64,000 bases of DNA from Chitinophagaceae bacterium (GTDB lineage: Bacteria; Bacteroidota; Bacteroidia; Chitinophagales; REEL01): assembly GCA_007695095.1 (NCBI GenBank), contig REEL01000118.1, forward strand, positions 62,001 through 126,000, in the 5' to 3' direction. Under the pieces are notes generated by a model, which ran no database searches, was not told the origin of the DNA, and worked only from the letters and a program-made list of their open reading frames with translations. Numbering within the stretch: the first letter of the stretch is position 1; the number at the start of each line of letters is the position of its first letter. Below are positions 62,701 through 64,000 of this stretch, one piece after another. The position numbers and the translations under genes were made by a program.

Positions 62701-63529
62701 TCACGATTACCTGTATGTCCCGCATAGTATATCCTACCAATACGCCATTTCTAAATTCTTCTACTTTTACAGTTACAACTGCATTTTGTGTCATGCTGGG
62801 ATTAAAATTCATTTGTCCGGTCGTAGTGCTGAAGTTAAAAGGTCCGGTTACTGCCATAGGCATATTAATATTATACCCTCCAACGTAAGGAATATTTACG
62901 TTTTGGTTATCAAGTGGAGTAATCATGCTGTAAACCAATTGATCGCCATCAACATCTATAGCTCCGTGGTTGTAGTTATAAACCTGTGACGCACAGATGT
63001 AAGGAACGGGTAATGAAGTAAAGTATGGGGAATTGTTACAATAATTGTTTGTATTATTTACCATGGCCTCTATATAAAACCGCTGACTGCCGGGAGAGAC
63101 CAGGTTTGTGATTGCTGAATTTCTACAGCATAGTCTATAGCTAAACTTCCAGTCAGTGCAATTTTGAGGTAGTGTGACAATCCCCTTGTAAATATGTTGT
63201 TCAATTCCCGGTAAATTACCACCATTACACCTGCTTTGAGGCATTTGCTGTGGGCATAGTGGTGAAATTTCCTGAAAACTTACCTTGCTCATAGCTCCGG
63301 TACTGAAACTTTGATTACAACTTTGGGAGCTAACCGTTAGATTTACTGTATTTGGAGCTCCAATTCCTGCACAATCCCTGTATAAGTTTAAAGTGATTTC
63401 ATATTGATTGTTACCTAAGCAAATATATGTAATGTCTCCACCAACTGCATGTGATGCTTTGAGTTGAGAGTTTGAGAGGATGAGCACAAAAAACAGTAAT
63501 CCCGCTATATATATGTAAATTCTTTTCAT
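59705..63529 (-). CDS. Giant secreted SprB-repeat protein with T9SS type B sorting domain
   Basis: 1274 aa. Signal peptide (1-25). A Bacteroidota-typical N-terminal domain (about 26-285) begins SHAVGGDITYICLGNNQYEITLNLYRDC. An Ig-like/cadherin-like domain (about 300-382; DPDGDNVTLTW, DTGSHSFLVTATDDACP), nine SprB repeats (388-1100) and a type B sorting domain (about 1180-1274, YVPNIFSPNGDGVNDVF to KKGSVTLVR). Surface adhesin-like protein. It is closely related in its repeats to the neighbouring 55245 gene. No perfect promoter box in the 130 nt upstream. Confidence 0.87.
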   Translation of the reverse strand: MKRIYIYIAGLLFFVLILSNSQLKASHAVGGDITYICLGNNQYEITLNLYRDCAGIGAPNTVNLTVSSQSCNQSFSTGAMSKVSFQEISPLCPQQMPQSRCNGGNLPGIEQHIYKGIVTLPQNCTDWKFSYRLCCRNSAITNLVSPGSQRFYIEAMVNNTNNYCNNSPYFTSLPVPYICASQVYNYNHGAIDVDGDQLVYSMITPLDNQNVNIPYVGGYNINMPMAVTGPFNFSTTTGQMNFNPSMTQNAVVTVKVEEFRNGVLVGYTMRDIQVIVINCSNTNPEASGINGGGSFTTNVCAGSPLCFDILTSDPDGDNVTLTWNSGIPGGTFTTTGGQFPTGTFCWTPLPSDTGSHSFLVTATDDACPLTASNTYTYEIQVDNPVLTAIETIQDASCVDALDGSISLDVSGGSGNYTFSWSHNANINDSIANNLAPGNYSITIDDGTNCPLVKVLDVGAPDSIDIQYTSVPASCFGTSDGSIELTVTGGNAPFLYSFNGGGNISNNLFPDLSAGNYTIEVTDDNGCTATETIEVTEPDAIESVIDANAFNGGYNLSCHNGNDGSFTTTVTGGNAPYSFNWDNNLPSVADQQSLSAGTYTVEIVDDNNCIHFDTITLIEPDSISILSDLTTYNGGYNISCNGLNDGNIDITISGGVSPFTYDWNSGLSNQQNLTNAEAGLYELAVTDANGCIANVSETLTEPDPLNFSIDSNEPLCFGDNNGEIEVLVSGGSGTYLYSLNGAAAVSTNTFSALQADTYNIEITDDNNCVFSDDYTLNQPDDLSASLTATQYTGGYEISCFGGSDGEIFTNVSGGTAPYSFNWNNGQYNQQDLQNLIAGDYELEVTDDNGCTFDVTISLEQPDSVVIASSVSEFAGGYNISCYGASDGFIDINLNGGVGPFSYNWNNGQYNQSSISNLEPGNYDLIVTFGNGCSQTYSVELLKPEPLSFDLASSDFNSYGISCYGYNDGYITLEAEGGSGNYTIDWNNGTYSGDSLTDLAPGNYSFILTDENACTTTGNITLTEPELLVLDIVSSDAVCFDGDEGIAASVVEGGVEPYSYLWDNGNESAINDSLPFGSYFLTVTDDNGCEVSGSAFIDQPDPPQISVSSSNTDLFFGQSTSLQTTIIEGLIPPLTYHWEPGDGLSCVSCPNPVATPLETTTYLVEVTDANNCKSTDEITIEVNPFDKRIYVPNIFSPNGDGVNDVFQVYGLGIRNIELRVFDRWGGLLYETSDINSGWDGTFNGRNMEQGVYIYYVKFIFLNGDVTDKKGSVTLVR
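60230..62368 (-). repeat. Nine SprB repeats (coding)
   Basis: Nine units of about 79 codons in the 59705 gene, with the same C-DG-I, GG-PY-Y-W and G-Y-V-TD pattern as the array at 55791-57416. Several units share NISC-G-x-DG and NNGQYNQ or NSGLSNQQNL phrases with the other gene. Confidence 0.85.
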
Positions 63530-63659
63530 AAAAATTATTTTTAAACCTAAATGGCTGAAATTTAGAAGCTAATTTACTATATTTTTAGAATTCTTTCCAT
63601 AAAAAAAAACATGCAATTATTACTTAGAAGAAAGTTTGAGAGGTATTAAAATGAGATTC

Positions 63660-63998
63660 TTATTTTGAAGTCAGGCGTAACTCTATGTGCTTTTTTAGGC
63701 TACCTCTTACACATGGCTGTATATTACTATATTCTTCAAATCCTTTAAAATTAGAGCTTTCAGCTAATGCATTTCTTACATTAAATTTATGTAAATCATA
63801 AGACGGACAAATATTTTCTTTTCGAAATTTTGTTGCCAGATATTCTTGCTCTGTTTGCCCTTTCGTTGGGATAAAAATTGCTTTTTTCTGCAAAAAAAAT
63901 AAATCCATAACAGTGGTATATCCCGAGCGGCTAATTATAATATTCGCATTTTTAAAAAAAATAATTAATTCTGTTGGACTTAAAAACGGATAGTAAGT
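63660..63998 (-). CDS. MurG-like (GT28-type) glycosyltransferase, C-terminal part (cut by window edge)
   Basis: The open frame continues to the right window edge; about 112 residues are visible. The donor-binding motif is complete: LIIFFKNANIIISRSGYTTVMDL, then KAIFIPTKGQTEQEYLATKF, the UDP-sugar-binding pattern (S-R-x-G-Y-x-T-x-x-D, P-T-x-G-Q-x-E-Q) of GT28/MurG C-domains. The N-terminal acceptor domain is outside the window. It is probably a cytoplasmic or membrane-associated UDP-GlcNAc transferase; the acceptor is unknown. Confidence 0.78.
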   Translation of the reverse strand, partial: TYYPFLSPTELIIFFKNANIIISRSGYTTVMDLFFLQKKAIFIPTKGQTEQEYLATKFRKENICPSYDLHKFNVRNALAESSNFKGFEEYSNIQPCVRGSLKKHIELRLTSK

Positions 63999-64000
63999 AC

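Noticed and set aside
1-64000. tRNA, rRNA, CRISPR, IS or prophage content
   Set aside because: Gaps were read for T-loop/GTTCGA patterns, regular short repeats with spacers, transposase or integrase motifs and terminal inverted repeats; none was found.

Overview
The window is a piece of a low-GC Bacteroidota chromosome (about 36% GC, judged by eye). Four lines of evidence support this. Two secreted proteins carry type A type-IX-secretion (T9SS) C-terminal sorting domains, and two giant proteins carry SprB repeats and the type B (gliding-motility type) sorting domain. A bacillithiol gene (bshA) is present. Many genes are preceded by the Bacteroidota promoter signature TAnnTTTG, in the best cases with TTTG or TTG exactly 19 bases upstream. 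Order and genus cannot be fixed from the window. No rRNA, tRNA, CRISPR, IS element or prophage gene was seen.

Layout. 0.2-3.5 kb: a secreted peptidylarginine-deiminase-like enzyme (PPAD type) carrying an N-terminal somatomedin-B-like cysteine knot. 3.7-6.2 kb: a steroid-5-alpha-reductase-like membrane protein, aroE and a DUF368 lipid-carrier translocase. 6.4-9.2 kb: a probable zinc-starvation unit (DUF1826, a His-rich T9SS-secreted protein of unknown function, a COG0523 GTPase) behind a perfect 21-bp palindrome that overlaps the promoter. 9.3-13.9 kb: DUF4197 lipoprotein and a compact MoxR/DUF58/BatD-like/BatA operon. 14.3-21.7 kb: dTDP-3-amino-3,6-dideoxyhexose synthesis (two FdtA-like isomerases, transaminase, acetyltransferase and, divergently, an ankyrin-fused N-formyltransferase), followed in the same operon by GtrA, a GT2 and a large polytopic protein. 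That arrangement suggests a three-component periplasmic glycan-modification system.

21.7-34.3 kb: a REC-PAS-histidine kinase, M42 aminopeptidase, a DUF4389/DUF4870-like/M48 operon, a DUF502-phospholipase-HMA-HAD operon, PagL-like lipid A deacylase, cardiolipin synthase, a WG-repeat lipoprotein and RecX. 34.3-48.7 kb: MFS transporter, aconitase with a strong terminator, an outer-membrane barrel, waaA-rsmE-DUF4159, the argBDCJ operon, a small helical protein, MscS channel and an AlaDH/PNT-fold dehydrogenase. 48.9-53.2 kb: a GH3-serine hydrolase fusion and bshA. 53.3-63.5 kb: three consecutive T9SS-secreted proteins, two of them giant repeat adhesin-like proteins. The window ends inside a MurG-like glycosyltransferase.

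The most interesting material is the candidate zinc regulon with its uncharacterised secreted His-rich protein, the dideoxy-aminosugar/Gtr-type operon, and the eukaryote-like somatomedin-B knots at the N-termini of two otherwise unrelated secreted proteins. The promoter matches also correct several gene starts where a longer in-frame TTG start would overlap the promoter.
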